A DNA stretch of 64,000 bases from contig JAFEVB010000036.1 in NCBI GenBank assembly GCA_032629725.1, forward strand, positions 1,612,001 through 1,676,000, given 5' to 3'. A program made the translations under genes and the position numbers. Below, in pieces: positions 12,149 through 23,073 of the stretch (its first letter is position 1; every line of letters starts with the position of its first letter). The notes beneath the pieces were generated by a model. That model was not told the DNA's origin. It was given only the letters and a program-made list of their open reading frames with translations, and did no database searches. The stretch is from Gremmenia infestans. Taxonomy: Eukaryota; Ascomycota; Leotiomycetes; Helotiales; Hamatocanthoscyphaceae.

Positions 12149-12511
12149 TTAGGCCAGTATCTCTTTTCTTTCTATAGCTACAAATACGTTCTCGTTAGCT
12201 GGCGTCTTAGGCGAGATAATTGCCATATTCTCGGAGTGTGGCTGCGACTTCTGGTCTACCACATTTAGCATCGGACTGAATGATTCTGTCTGGCGTTGAA
12301 TCCACACTTCTTGTTTCAATAGCGCTAGAGCTCGTCCTTTCTTCCCTTTCAGGAAGAGTAAAAAGGCAATCAAAATTAGAGCAATCACAGTGGCTCCCGC
12401 AATCGGGCCAGTATTGTTTTTCTTCTTTTTTGATTTTGTACCTCCAGCTGGGGTAGAAGCAGAAGTTCCAGTGACCGAAAAGTTATTCAAGCTTTCCAAC
12501 CAGGGAAGCAT
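12149..12511 (-). pseudogene. Single-pass membrane protein remnant
   Basis: A 120-residue frame from the ATG at 12511 to a stop at 12149. It has a short Ser/Thr/Gly segment, a basic cluster (KSKKKKNN), one clear transmembrane helix (GPIAGATVIALILIAFLLFL), then GKKGR and a soluble tail. This layout (low-complexity ectodomain, stop-transfer basic residues, cytosolic tail) is common in fungal plasma-membrane sensor-like proteins, but the Cys-rich or long Ser/Thr ectodomain is absent and a stop lies just upstream in frame. It may be the last exon of a longer gene or a truncated relic. Compared with such proteins, the basic cluster on the N-terminal side of the helix is unusual. Family not recognised. 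Confidence 0.35.
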
Positions 12512-13304
12512 TGGCTAAGATTCTAAGAGAGCGATCGAATGTTTCATTTTAGCAAATTCAGTGCCATGGCTAGGCTAGTCTACTGTTGACAAACGAAATA
12601 TGACAGCACCAGTGAGGCACTCTTTAGAATTCAAACTTTTAGTAGGCAAAAGTGGCCATGAAATACCTAGAACTAAAAAAAAACGAAAGTTTTGGTTGCA
12701 CACAATACTATATTTTCAAGTCATAAGCTTGGGTTGAGCCTTCGGAGACATTTACTAACCGGAAATGAGTCGTCGGAGACATACTACCACATCAAGGCTT
12801 TCCAAAAACTCATTGTTTGCAAGATGTAGCTTAAATGTTCTCAATTGGCCCATAATATTGTGGAGGGACAACACAACCGCGGACTCTAGGCTAGGATCTG
12901 ACTTATAGTTTCATCATTGTATAAATGTATATATTAAAATAAACTGTATAAAAGAGTGTGTTGCAGAATAGATGATGATCCAAATTCAGTGAAGTGCCCG
13001 ATTTTATAAGGTACGGTGCAGTACTAGCTGCATACCCCACTTCACGTGACATCCCATTTGGTCCCCACCACAATATAAGAATCAAGATTAACGGAGAGTT
13101 TTCGGCTAGTTCTTTTTTGGTGCTATTTCGATATAGCACCTATGGACAACTCAATTTAGTGATTGCACCACGTTTCGGTAACTGCTCGTATCCTTTATAA
13201 GAAGTGCCAAAGTCGCCAGAAAACACCCTTTATTTCTTTATTCAAACTTCTTCGTGTTTTTCAAACAAACGAGATTTTCTAAAAATTTTAACATCTTCCA
13301 CATC
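12512..13304. other. Intergenic spacer, 0.8 kb
   Basis: AT-rich. It contains the methyltransferase promoter, with a TTTATAA element about 105 bp before its start codon and a CACGTGA motif at 13043-13049. No gene seen. Confidence 0.5.
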
Positions 13305-14216
13305 ATGTCGACCTCCATATTCTCGAAGACGGCGTTCACCTCGAACTATGAGCGTATGACAGGCAATTGTACTCGCATTTTAGCTGCCGAGATGGTCCGT
13401 ATCAAGTCTCCACCGATCACATCTTCCACATATGTTTTGGACAATGCTTGCGGTCCCGGAATCGTGACCGAGCAAGTCAAGCTGCTCCATCCTGAAGCCA
13501 AAGTCCTGGCTACAGATCTATCTGCAAACATGATCGAGGAAGTGCAGAAGAGAATCGAGAATGATAAATGGACGAATGTGAAGACGGACACGCTTGATAT
13601 TCGCGACCTTTCCAAGTTGGCGGATAATACGTTTACTCATGTGCTAACGAATATGGGAATTTACCTGCCCAATGATCCAACTTCTTCACTTCAGGCGATC
13701 AAGGAGATGTATCGGATCTTGCAAGTTGGTGGCGCTGCCGTGACTTCGATGTGGGCGGGTGAGTCCCTGCCTAAGACTCCAAAATTTCGGGAAAGAAAGC
13801 TGATATTTGCAGATCGCGTGTGGCTCTCTGCTTTCTCCAAAGCAGGGCTTATGATCCGACCACACGAAGAGCCGTCAAACATGCTGAATGTGGAGCCCGA
13901 AGTTCTCAGAGGGTCGTGGCTTCTCAAGCAAATCGAAGACGGCGGGTTTGGGAACAACACCGAAGTGAGACCATTTGCGACTTCCGTCAGTGCCATTAGT
14001 TTGGATGAGTTGGTGGATAACATGATGCTGGCTGCACCAATGCTTTTTAAGGGGTATAGCGAGGAGGAACTTTCCCGAGCGAGGCCAGTACTCAAAGAGG
14101 AATTGACGAAATTGCGAACGTACGAGGCGCTGGAGGGCGGAGCGGTAAGGATTGGGATGAAGGCTTGGATTGGAGTTGGGTGGAAGAAAGGAGACGAGAA
14201 GGAGATTCCATTATAA
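13305..14216 (+). CDS. Class I SAM-dependent methyltransferase
   Basis: A single exon of 303 residues from the ATG at 13305 (MSTSIFSKTAFTSNYERMTG) to the TAA at 14214-14216. The SAM-binding fold is clear: motif I VLDNACGPGIVTEQV, the acidic end of beta-2 LATDLSANMIEEV, DTLDIRDL for motif II, and THVLTNMGIYLPND with RILQVGGAAVTSMWAG for the later strands. Length and order match small-molecule methyltransferases of the UbiE/Methyltransf_11-25 type common in fungal secondary metabolism. The acceptor cannot be read from sequence. No biosynthetic backbone gene lies next to it; the neighbours are a desert and the housekeeping gene CBP3. The C-terminal half (about residues 170-303) is the likely substrate-recognition part. 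Confidence 0.88.
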   Translation: MSTSIFSKTAFTSNYERMTGNCTRILAAEMVRIKSPPITSSTYVLDNACGPGIVTEQVKLLHPEAKVLATDLSANMIEEVQKRIENDKWTNVKTDTLDIRDLSKLADNTFTHVLTNMGIYLPNDPTSSLQAIKEMYRILQVGGAAVTSMWAGESLPKTPKFRERKLIFADRVWLSAFSKAGLMIRPHEEPSNMLNVEPEVLRGSWLLKQIEDGGFGNNTEVRPFATSVSAISLDELVDNMMLAAPMLFKGYSEEELSRARPVLKEELTKLRTYEALEGGAVRIGMKAWIGVGWKKGDEKEIPL

Positions 14217-14599
14217 TTGCTAGGGAAGCAATTCTTGTCAACAAAGAGAGATGGGTGGAGAGCTCAACTATGAGATGAGGGCTAGATTATGATGTCGTTA
14301 AAAGGACTAATAAAATTGTAAACGATATAAAACAGATATTTCATCCGACTTTCAGCGCTCACAATATCTGGTATGTTGTTCTCAATACTCCTAGAAGAAT
14401 GTTATGTATATATTGTATTACCAACAGGGAGAAGTTTGGTGTAGCTAAAAAAGGGGAGCTAGACGCTAGGTAAAATGTTTATCCGTTTATCCGTTTACCC
14501 TTGCAACGAATATCATGACATGGTGCATCTGAGATCTTCAAAACTTTGGGTTGTTGATTGTTATCTTACCATATGCAATCCCTACAATCAACATAATCA
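14217..14599. other. Intergenic spacer, 0.4 kb
   Basis: AT-rich 3' region of the methyltransferase and promoter of the Cbp3 homologue. Nothing else recognised. Confidence 0.5.
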
Positions 14600-15704
14600 A
14601 TGGCTTCAAAAACGTGTGTCTCGTGTCTACGGACACTCCAGCATCAATCGCGATTTGTTACTCGGGTTTGTGCCTTCTCATCCCATATACTAGCCCTTTT
14701 TAACTGTGTAACATAGACGCAAACCCCAGCGACGAGATTCGCAATTCCATCCAGAGCGTTCACAACCACTCACAAACGTTTTGCTATACTTGACCCAGAT
14801 CAAGACAATCCCACCACGCCTAATACCTCGATACCACCCGTCACACCCAAACACATAATGCAAGGTACTACCACAGCCAATGGTTCGACAGTAACCGACT
14901 CCCCAGCCGTAGCTGCGGCGAAAGCCCCTTCACCATCATACCCCAAAGGTGGGGTGATCGGGACATACACAGCGTACGGAGCGACAGAGGAGCTGTATAA
15001 GGAATGTTCACGACATGCAGACTACACGGTACCACAGGCGCAGGATAGTGATGCCGAAATGCCCAAGACCGAAGACGGGGAAGATCTAGGAGTTGGGGAA
15101 GGCTGGTGGCATACTGGTATTTCAATACCAAATCAGATGTGTGATACAATTCAGCTGACATATATCAGAAACTGGTTTGAACCCCACATTCAGCACTTGG
15201 TCGCAAGTAACAATGCTGCACGTCTACCTTCTCACTGTACGGTTCCGGTGTTTCGACCCGAGCATAGCTAGAGTCTGGCAGCAACACATCCTCGATCACT
15301 TCTTTTTCGATGCTGAAAACAAGATGGTGCTGAACCATGGGATGAATGCGCGTGGTACACGAAATAAATACCTGAAGGATCTCTTTATCCAGTGGAGAGG
15401 TGTGCTTGCAGCATACGATGAGGGAATAGCAAAAAATGATGCTGTTTTAGCATCTGCGGTATGGAGGAACGTTTTCAAAGCTAGCGAAAACGTCGATATC
15501 AAGCGGCTCGCGCAAATTGTCAGCTACATGAGAAGGGTACTGGCGGGATTGGATTCCGCAGATGATGAGACGGTTATGAACGCGATGATGACATTCGGCA
15601 GCCCAGAGTCAGAGGGTGGATTGGTAGCGTTAAAAAGCAAGAGGATGGACACGCCGTTTGAGAAGGCGCCTCCGAAGCCATTGCCTGCCAAGAAGCAGAC
15701 ATAA
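14600..15704 (+). CDS. CBP3: Ubiquinol-cytochrome c chaperone Cbp3 (mitochondrial)
   Basis: Three exons, 14600-14665, 14717-15116 and 15169-15704, give 333 residues; introns are 51 and 52 nt. An ATG at 14858 also opens a frame, but the upstream exon restores a mitochondrial presequence (MASKTCVSCLRTLQHQSRF, then TRFAIPSRAFTTTHKRFA after the first splice), rich in Arg, Ser and Thr without acids. The mature part contains TAYGATEELYKECSRHADYT and, across the second splice, ETGLNPTFSTWSQVTMLHVY and LLTVRFRCFD, then LDHFFFDAENKMVLNHGMNA and GTRNKYLKDLFIQWRGVLAA, the core of the ubiquinol-cytochrome c chaperone domain (PF03981). Cbp3 works with Cbp6 at the mitoribosome exit to fold newly made cytochrome b for complex III. 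The first donor (GTTTGT) is less standard. Confidence 0.9.
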
Positions 15705-16995
15705 TTGGTCTCCTTAGTGGGCAGCCTCATTGTATTGATACGTTTGTGATGAGATGTATGATTATGAAGATGTTTATACTACTAGGGGTAGACAAAGATG
15801 GCTTTGGGTAAGCGGCAGTATTTCGTCTCACGCTACACACTTCAATTGTATTATAAAGAGCTTATATTGGAGCTGTTATTGTATTCAAAGATGCCCTTGT
15901 TGAGTCTGACCTTCCATCCAGTTTCATTTCTTCTGCCTCAAAGGTTTCTTCTGCTTGATCTACAAACTTTTGCGGCATACACATCCACTCACCTTCCCCT
16001 GTTTAATAGCAGGAGATTACTCGTCCCGTCCTCAACCATTTATTTTCGAGGTATGATTTGTATCTTCGCGCATATCCCATCAAATATATAGTCCTCTAAT
16101 GTATCCAGCAAACGATCCAGGCAAGTGCCTTTAATCCCCACAAGTATTGCTAACTAAATTTCTTGTCGATACATTGTGAGCATCAGAGAGTACATTTACT
16201 ATGTGAGTAGAAGCATGAGAAAAAAGGAGACCAAGAAAAATTCACGGCAAAACTTGTGCTTTGAAGAGCTTTCCGGCAACTTGTTTCAAGCAATCAGATA
16301 GTGAAAAATGGCACTTCTGAACGACAATTAAGCTACGGCCAAAAAACACTCAAATATGAAGCCCTGGGAAACCATGTAATAGCTGGAGATGACATATCAA
16401 GGATCTGTGATGAATCCAAGCACCTGAGACTGACTCAAGTAATTGATGCATCAGGCCATTATCACTACCTAATTATTATAAGCCAAGTGTCATTGTCAAG
16501 TGCTGCTCGCTTATATATTCCGAATAGAATCTACTACTCTCAAACCAGTACAAGACAGCCGGCAAAGAATCAATCACAGTTATTTATAAAATGTGAATCA
16601 GAGTCCGTTCAAGCACGTGAGCTTCGACGCGCTTGTCTAAAGCCTGCGATTATATTGATTTTCTTTCCTTCTTTCTTCTGATTCCCAGGTCGTCGACAAC
16701 AACTTGCAGTCATCCATGGTCTTTACAGTCGGGTCACAAACACCATGGCCATGTCTTCGACTCTGTACTAACGTCTGTGAGTACTACCTTATGAGAGCAG
16801 CACCTGGGACAGCACCTTACAATGTAAAGCTGTCTGGGTTATTCACTGACATTTGTGCAAGATTGACTCTTCAACACACTCCTTTGAACACACGCTCTTT
16901 TCACCACACGTTTTCCTTACAAAACACGCTCTTTACAACGCAATTTTTTTACAACACACATTCCGCGTCAAGAACGCAAGATCACGGACAACAAG
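15705..16995. other. Intergenic spacer, 1.3 kb
   Basis: Open frames at 15798-16091 and 16301-16681 lack family features and good context. The last 150 bases before the next gene are CA-rich (ACACAC, ACAACAC), as in a leader or promoter. Confidence 0.45.
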
Positions 16996-17398
16996 ATGTC
17001 TTCAAAGTAAGATACTTTAACCCGTCATCGTCGAGAGCCAGGGCATTCTAACAAGTATATAGTAGGAGATTTGTTAATGCCAATTTGTGTGCTCTTGAGT
17101 ACACTATCACTCGAGCTGTTCTGCGCTGGAACCTTGTTCGTCAAATTTCCTATCCCCCTCTGCAAGAACATGCTGATCAGTTGAATAGTACGGCTCGCAG
17201 AAGGTCACGCAGCGCTTCAAACCCACACGCCAACAGCAGCGCGCCATCGACTGCTACAACGTATACATGGATAAGCACCCGAACGAGACTCCCGAGGAGT
17301 TGAGAGCCATTCGTCGCCAGCCGACGTTCATTGACTTCCTCGAGAATGAGTTTGAGGATGGAGACGACTTGTTTGATATCGACGACGACGACGAATAG
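16996..17398 (+). CDS. Small acidic-tailed hypothetical protein
   Basis: The firm part is the last exon, 17189-17398, whose frame (YGSQKVTQRFKPTRQQQRAI, then CYNVYMDKHPNETPEELRAI and RRQPTFIDFLENEFEDGDDL) ends in a run of Asp/Glu before TAG. Upstream I infer exons 16996-17006 and 17066-17135. The ATG exon ends at a strong GTAAGATA donor, the first intron has TTCTAACAAG before TATATAGTAG, and the second (53 nt, GTTCGT donor) has TGCTGATC before AATAG; all phases agree, giving 96 residues. Another acceptor three bases earlier in intron 1 would change one residue. The family is not recognised. The middle looks helical and basic and the tail strongly acidic, as in small nucleic-acid- or chaperone-associated proteins, but that is inference. 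Confidence 0.5.
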
Positions 17399-18209
17399 CA
17401 AGCAGTCTGAAGAATGGGCTTTGCAGGTTAGATCCACTTGAAGCAAGGGAAGATTCCCCGCTAACTTGTGCTTTGTGTACTCTAGTTGCTGATACGAGGG
17501 AAGCTGGTCTTCGACTCCTATTCCAGCAGTAACAAACATAATGTTGGTCTCATTGATTTCCAATTAGACGACATCTATTTTGGATTAGACTTTTGTAGCA
17601 GTCAAGCAAAATTCAAGGCAGGATAGTCACGCATTACGGGGGTTCCTATGGAAAGCATGAAGAGCTTTCGTGCTTTTTGTTTTAGAAATACAACCTTTGC
17701 GTCCCTTGCTGTTCATTTCCGTGAATCAACCACTGCCTGATCGGACGAGGGGTTCATAGCAGGTTTATTCCATGGTTGTATGCATGTGAAGTGTGGACGG
17801 TAAGTTCCAGCTGTGTAAGTGTCAGCTTTAGGAACTTGAAGTAAATAGATGCGAGATTCGTATCAAGGCTAGAAGGCATCAGGCCAAGCACTGGATTCTC
17901 ATGAGGTGCACCATGCGGGATAACAATTGTCACGGATAACTGAGTGCGAGTCTCAGCAGTGCTAGCTTCGTCACATCCAAAATGATTCAGCAAACAGAGG
18001 TAGTGCACTAGGCGTATGAAGAATCAGATAGAGGCTACGACTCATTGTTGCGCCTTCAAATACTGTTCATAAGGGAAGAGACCCACCGTTGAAGCCTTCT
18101 ATGAGGATACTTGGTTATAGTGCTCTCCCCAAAACGTTGGTCGACAGTCGGGTTACTACAACCACAATATACACCACTAAAGTTTGGTTTCTTAGATGGC
18201 TCTTCTCAG
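17399..18209. other. Intergenic spacer, 0.8 kb
   Basis: Convergent 3' regions of the small acidic-tailed gene and of DHFR. No gene or RNA recognised. Confidence 0.5.
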
Positions 18210-18904
18210 CTAATCATCCCTTTCCCACATCTCAAAAACGTAATTCGTTCCCGCCTCCTCTTGCACCTCCCCAGAAACACTTTCCCCCACCCACGCATCC
18301 AAAACCTCTTGCCCTCTCCTCCGCCACCCACTCCCCTGCCCGCTCTCGGGTAGCTCCACTGGGAAGAAGGTATCGCATTCAAAATCACTCAGTATCCGCG
18401 TCAACAATATCCGTCTTGCCTGTTTCAGCTCCAATGCCGCCTCGTATATCTGTGCACCTCCAATTATGAACGCCTTCCCGGTCTTGGATCCGGATTCGGA
18501 GGCTGTTGATTGTTGAGATAGTAGAGCAAGGGCTTCCGGAAGAGAGTCCACAGTTTGGGATTCGGTAGACGAAGTTCGTTCGAGGGAGCGTGAAATAACG
18601 ACATTTTGCCGCTCTTTCAACGGGCGGAAGCGTGGAGGTATGCTGTCCCAGGTTTTGCGGCCCATTATCACCGTATTTGTTGCCTGACAATGGTGTTAGC
18701 AGGGGCTCTTGTCATGAGCTGGAGGTAACGTACGCCGGGACTCGGCGCTCTCTTCGTTACGCGGGCAAAGTATGCCATTTCTTTCTTCAAGCCAGTCCAA
18801 GGGAGTGTGCCACGCAGTCCGATGCCCATTTTCGATGTTGCAGCGACGATGAGAGTCAGCTCGGGGAGAGGCATGGCGAGGTCGTTGTCAGCCGTTGTGG
18901 TCAT
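18210..18904 (-). CDS. DFR1: Dihydrofolate reductase
   Basis: Two exons on the minus strand, 18904-18734 and 18683-18210, flank a 50-nt intron (GTACGT..GTCAG); 214 residues. Family motifs in order: LTLIVAATSKMGIGLRGTLP (substrate and NADPH loop), W...LKKEMAYFARVT with the acidic active-site residue, then across the splice ATNTVIMGRKTWDSIP, RPLKERQNVVISR, FIIGGAQIYEAAL (NADPH-binding GG) and RILLTRI. It reduces 7,8-dihydrofolate to tetrahydrofolate with NADPH for thymidylate and purine synthesis and is the target of antifolates. The C-terminal region contains a longer Gly/Arg/Glu-rich insertion (about residues 170-205) before the final strand NYVFEMWERDD, as in other fungal enzymes. It is a single-domain enzyme, not a fusion with thymidylate synthase. 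Confidence 0.95.
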
Positions 18905-20656
18905 GGCTTTTAGGTAGCCGGAGCGTTTTCAAAGATGCAGAAAAGATCTGGAAGCTCAAGTGGTGGAATGAGTAGTTGATTGAGATATTCTCTATAGCTC
19001 CCGCAGTGCATTGAGATTTCAAAATCATAGTATACTTGGGGACCTTTGGGTTGACGCGTCAGGAAAATGTGCGACGCGCTCGATTCAAGCGAGCCTAGTG
19101 CGTTTACCCCGCCCCCTTTCTGAGAGTAGTGAGGGGCAGGACTTAAATCTCCAACATTAAATTGATTATAGGTACTTAATTATCTAAGTATTCTTCTTAA
19201 TTGGAAAGGAGATGTTTAGTGCATCTGGTTACTATGTCCTTTAATACTACCTACTCCATGAATTAGAAGCTAATGTTTCAGTCCGGGAGTTGACCCCTCC
19301 CTTCCACGTCTTCTAAAACAACTCAGCTCTTCAGTTTTCGTCACCCAAATAGTGATAAGGTTATTCCCAATAGAGTTAACCTTGAATAAATTCAACTCAG
19401 ATATCACCAGCTCTAAAGATTCCATCTATGGCAGTACCATTAGCATCAAAAGCAGCCACATGTCCAGCATGTTGTGGACAACTATCCACGCCGTTGGGTC
19501 TACACTCTAGAACACATTGAAGCCCCCATTTGAAACTCTTAGTTAACTTTTACCCGCAACAGAGGCTACCACTTCCCATTGCCAATCTCGATGTGCGTTC
19601 GCCGTTAATGACTACATTATGATCTAACTAAAGAATTGAGTACCTTCTTGGGGAGCTATAACCTTGCGTCAAACCGTGATTTTGTCATGGGGCATTGGAA
19701 AGTACCGCGGGCAAGACTTGTTGACGCAATCAATTCCCTGGCTATGTAGCAGGACGGGACGGGGGTAGATTGAATGATTTGCAGAAGATGAGGGACTATT
19801 ACCCCATGAAGGAAAAGGGCATTGCGCTGAATTGGCCAAGAAGCATGGGACGATAGGCCAAGGATTGTCATTTTTAATAAGAACTGGATGGTAAAGCACT
19901 ATAACCCACATGTTGTAGGGATCATCTCATACAAAAGATGCTGTCGATGGGATCTCCTAGTATGTCCTTGTACTTCGTAGGATGCTTTTTATACAAGATC
20001 GGAAGCGGCACAGCGCTATGGTGTATTTTTAAATGAAACTAGAGCTGTGGCAGCTATGAAAAGCGGAAATTGCACCAATAGTACTTCGTGGTCCGTAATA
20101 AAAAGGGCTGAAAGGAATACGGTAAGCACAGCGCAGATGAGCATTTATCAGTATCAAAAGGAAGGCAAGGGCAAGGAAGCCGCAAAGACTAAATAGGAAG
20201 ATGTCGGCAGGCACTACAGTAGCAGCATGTCTGGCCAACCGGAGATTGCCCCGTCTCATCTTGCGACAACAACACAAATCGAGGCTTAGGAACGAACGAA
20301 GACCTAAAGTACATTCTGATGGCCAATTACAACGAGGACTCTACAGTAAAGCTCAACAAAACATTGGAGATCATTTCTATATAGAAGATATCGAGGTATC
20401 CAAAATAGGTGGATGAGGAAAGGCTCGTGGCTCAGCCAGACTCCTCCATTTTACGTCAAAGGCGCATTCCAACCAATCATTGCCGACCTACTCATCTTGT
20501 TCAATGCGGCGTACCTTAGTGCTCACTAGGATGGATCATCCATCGCAGTGCAGGGGTATCAATGGAATCTTAACGCAAGTATATCTATCTATCATATCAA
20601 TCTCTCATCCTTCCTTCCTTGTGTAAATAAAACCCTCCAACAACCTTTCGCCATCA
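18905..20656. other. Intergenic spacer, 1.75 kb
   Basis: Divergent promoter region between DFR1 (minus) and the LtrA gene (plus). Mildly AT-rich; short frames at 19656-19911 and 20029-20277 look random. No RNA gene recognised. Confidence 0.5.
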
Positions 20657-22391
20657 ATGGCAACTGCTCCCAATTCTCCCGATTTTCCGAGAAATGATAG
20701 AAACGTTGGGTTTGAAGAAGAAAGCCTCCCTTTGTCACACGGCAGCTCAACGAGTACCCGCCATAAATGGATCTCACGAGCGAATCGTAGTCGTACTGAT
20801 GCTGTCGCCCATGTCGAATCACGAGCATTCCGTCATTCAAGTATTGTAAAACGACCTCGGGCTTTACATTACAAGAGAGACGATGATCCTAATAATAATG
20901 ACTTTCCTCTGCTGGAAAGGAAGCTTACCAGGCCGATGAGCAACACTAGTGGGAGTAGCGGGGGAGATGGAGAAGAGCGCTCCACAGATGACCTTCTCAA
21001 GCAAATTTCCCGTTTGGATCTATTTGTAGATTTGGTTTGGATTGGTAGTAAGTTTCACCTCACTATATCTTGCTAGATTCTCAAAATAGTACTGACTCAA
21101 TGTCTCATTATCTAGTTGTCGCCAATCTATCTGCAACTTTCAGTGAACAAGCCTTCACTGACAGCGGTGTCGGGATTGGGCCTGCAATCCTGGAATTTAT
21201 GCTTCTCTTTGTCCCAATTTGGCGGACTTGGGATCATTTGAGGGCTTTTTGTATCAACTTTTTTGTCGACGACATCCTTCAGCGCAACTTCATTGTCTGG
21301 ATCCTCATTCTTTCCGTTCTATACGGCTTAAATGCGCCATACGCCTTTGTCGCTCATGAGGGTAAGAGCTCATTAACGCTACTTATCGTAGTCTATCTGA
21401 TACTACGAGTTTCTTTTCTGGCTGCGAATATCGCCCAGGCATTTTTTATACCCTTCCTCAGACGGCAAACGCTCTTCAAGGTCTTCGCCGCTATCTCTTC
21501 AAGCGCTTTGTGGGTCGCCGCAATCTTTGTTCACTATCCTGCCAAGATTGGGTTTCTCCTTGCAGCTAATGCTATTGAACATCCCGTCGATATCTTCTTG
21601 GCTTCTCCAATAGCTGATGCTTGGCTCACCCCTGGCTGGAAGAGAACACCGCACATAGACCATTACATTGAGCGCCACGAAGGCTTCTTCATCATCATTC
21701 TTGGTGAAGGGGTCTTTCGTCTCATCGAAGGTAGCCCATCCGGTTGGGGCTTGAATGAACATACCGGTACCGTTGTCATAGCATTAATCATGTACTATTT
21801 GCTGCATTGGCTGTACTTCAATGGCGACCATACTAAACAGTTTGTCCACGCCTTACGGCGTACGTGGTGGAAGCCTGTATTGTGGCAAGCGTAAGAAAGG
21901 TGGCCCCCTTCCCAGAATCTACTACTAACAGTCACTCCAGGCTTCACGTCTTTATGTTTGCTTCCCTGCTTATCCTCGCCGCGTCAACACTCTTCTTAGT
22001 AGAGCATCAAGATGTTAAGATCCATTCGTCAGTCGATGCTTCCACCGTTGAGCGCCGTGCCGAAGAAGCAGAACCAGCACCAAAGGCCGCCATTTTTGCC
22101 ATCTGGTCTGCTTCCGTCAACCTTAGCTGCGTGATACTTTTTATGACCTGTATCTCACTTCTAAATCGACCCTTAGACAAGCCCAAGACGCTACTTGTAA
22201 ACTCAAGATGGCTGCGGATAGGTGGAAGATTACCGATCATTGTGATAATCTGCTGCTTGCCATTGATAAAATCGCTTACGCCGGCCATGTGGATTGGGAT
22301 TGTGGTGTGCTTGCTATACGCGGTGTCTTTCTGGGAGTGGATTGCTGGACTGGAGAGGAATTGGAAGTTATTAGAACCGAAAGAGGAGTAA
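20657..22391 (+). CDS. LtrA-family multi-pass membrane protein
   Basis: Three exons: 20657-21047, 21116-21890 and 21941-22391 (introns 68 and 50 nt), 538 residues. The N-terminal ~120 residues are soluble and Ser/Arg-rich. The conserved block begins at DLFVDLVWIGIVANLSATFS, the signature of the low-temperature-requirement A family (PF06772), and continues with about eight or more hydrophobic helices, e.g. GPAILEFMLLFVPIWRTWDH, NFIVWILILSVLYGLNAPYA and LTLLIVVYLILRVSFLAANI. The motif HYIERHEGFFIIILGEGVFR corresponds to the conserved ERxxxxxIIxLGE segment. The family is named from a Listeria cold-growth gene; its biochemical role is unclear. In fungi it occurs as scattered paralogues in the plasma or internal membranes. 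A loop after LVEHQDVKIH is charged and lies between helices. Confidence 0.88.
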
Positions 22392-22976
22392 TAGTTTGGT
22401 TTGAGAGACGATTCGGACCGGGAATGTGAGATTTATGATACCCGGATGCGGAAGGAGTACCGGTAAAGTTCTGATGATCAGATATTATGATATTTATGAA
22501 TAGCCACGAAATGGATACTAGGATAGAATATGTATACTTTCCCTCTTTTCCCTTTAGAGCTAAGAAAAACGTCCACTTCCTCGGATGATATATCTTTTCA
22601 TGTCAAATATTCTCAACAATCTTTGGATTATGTTTAAATTCTTTCCTCCGAATCGTTTTCCGAGAATATTATGTCTGTTCTAAGCAGAGACTTTTCTTTC
22701 TATATTTACCTCTTATATAAACTAATAGGTTGTCTTTTGCAAGAGAGCAAAGGCGGTGGAGGTAAAGAAAGAGCTGGCAAAAAAGCCATGGAAAAATACA
22801 AGTAATTGTTTCTTTTCTGTGGTGATATCATTGGAGCCTAGAAAAGCTATATAATAGATCATATCATAATTGGAATGCTACGCCTGCGTAATCATTTTAT
22901 AAACAGGAGTTTAAAAAAAACCTCTAAACATAGGCAGAAAATTTCAAAAATACATCAAAAAATATATTTACCAAAT
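22392..22976. other. AT-rich intergenic DNA, 0.6 kb
   Basis: 3' region of the LtrA gene passing into markedly AT-rich DNA. No gene recognised. Confidence 0.5.
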
Positions 22977-23073
22977 TTCCGTAACAGGGAATTGAACCCT
23001 GATCTCCTGCGACCTTTTAGAAGCTAGTATAGCTATTGAGAGGCAGAAATGCTAACCATTACACCATTACGGA
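22977..23073 (-). tRNA. tRNA-Glu (CTC) with a 25-nt intron
   Basis: Read on the minus strand from 23073, the sequence folds into a full cloverleaf: a perfect 7-bp acceptor stem (TCCGTAA/TTACGGA), a D arm with GGTGTAATGGTTAGCAT, an anticodon stem TCTGC/GCAGG (one G-T pair), loop CTCTCA-C with anticodon CTC at 23040-23038, and a T arm CAGGG-TTCAATT-CCCTG. A 25-nt intron (23036-23012) sits at the canonical position one base 3' of the anticodon. The discriminator base is A at 22977. It decodes GAG. It lies in an AT-rich stretch without nearby genes. The T stem and acceptor are intact, so it looks functional. Confidence 0.92.

Noticed and set aside
16301..16681. 126-codon plus-strand frame
   Set aside because: Starts at GTG, no recognisable domain, ends in a Phe-rich run; likely chance.
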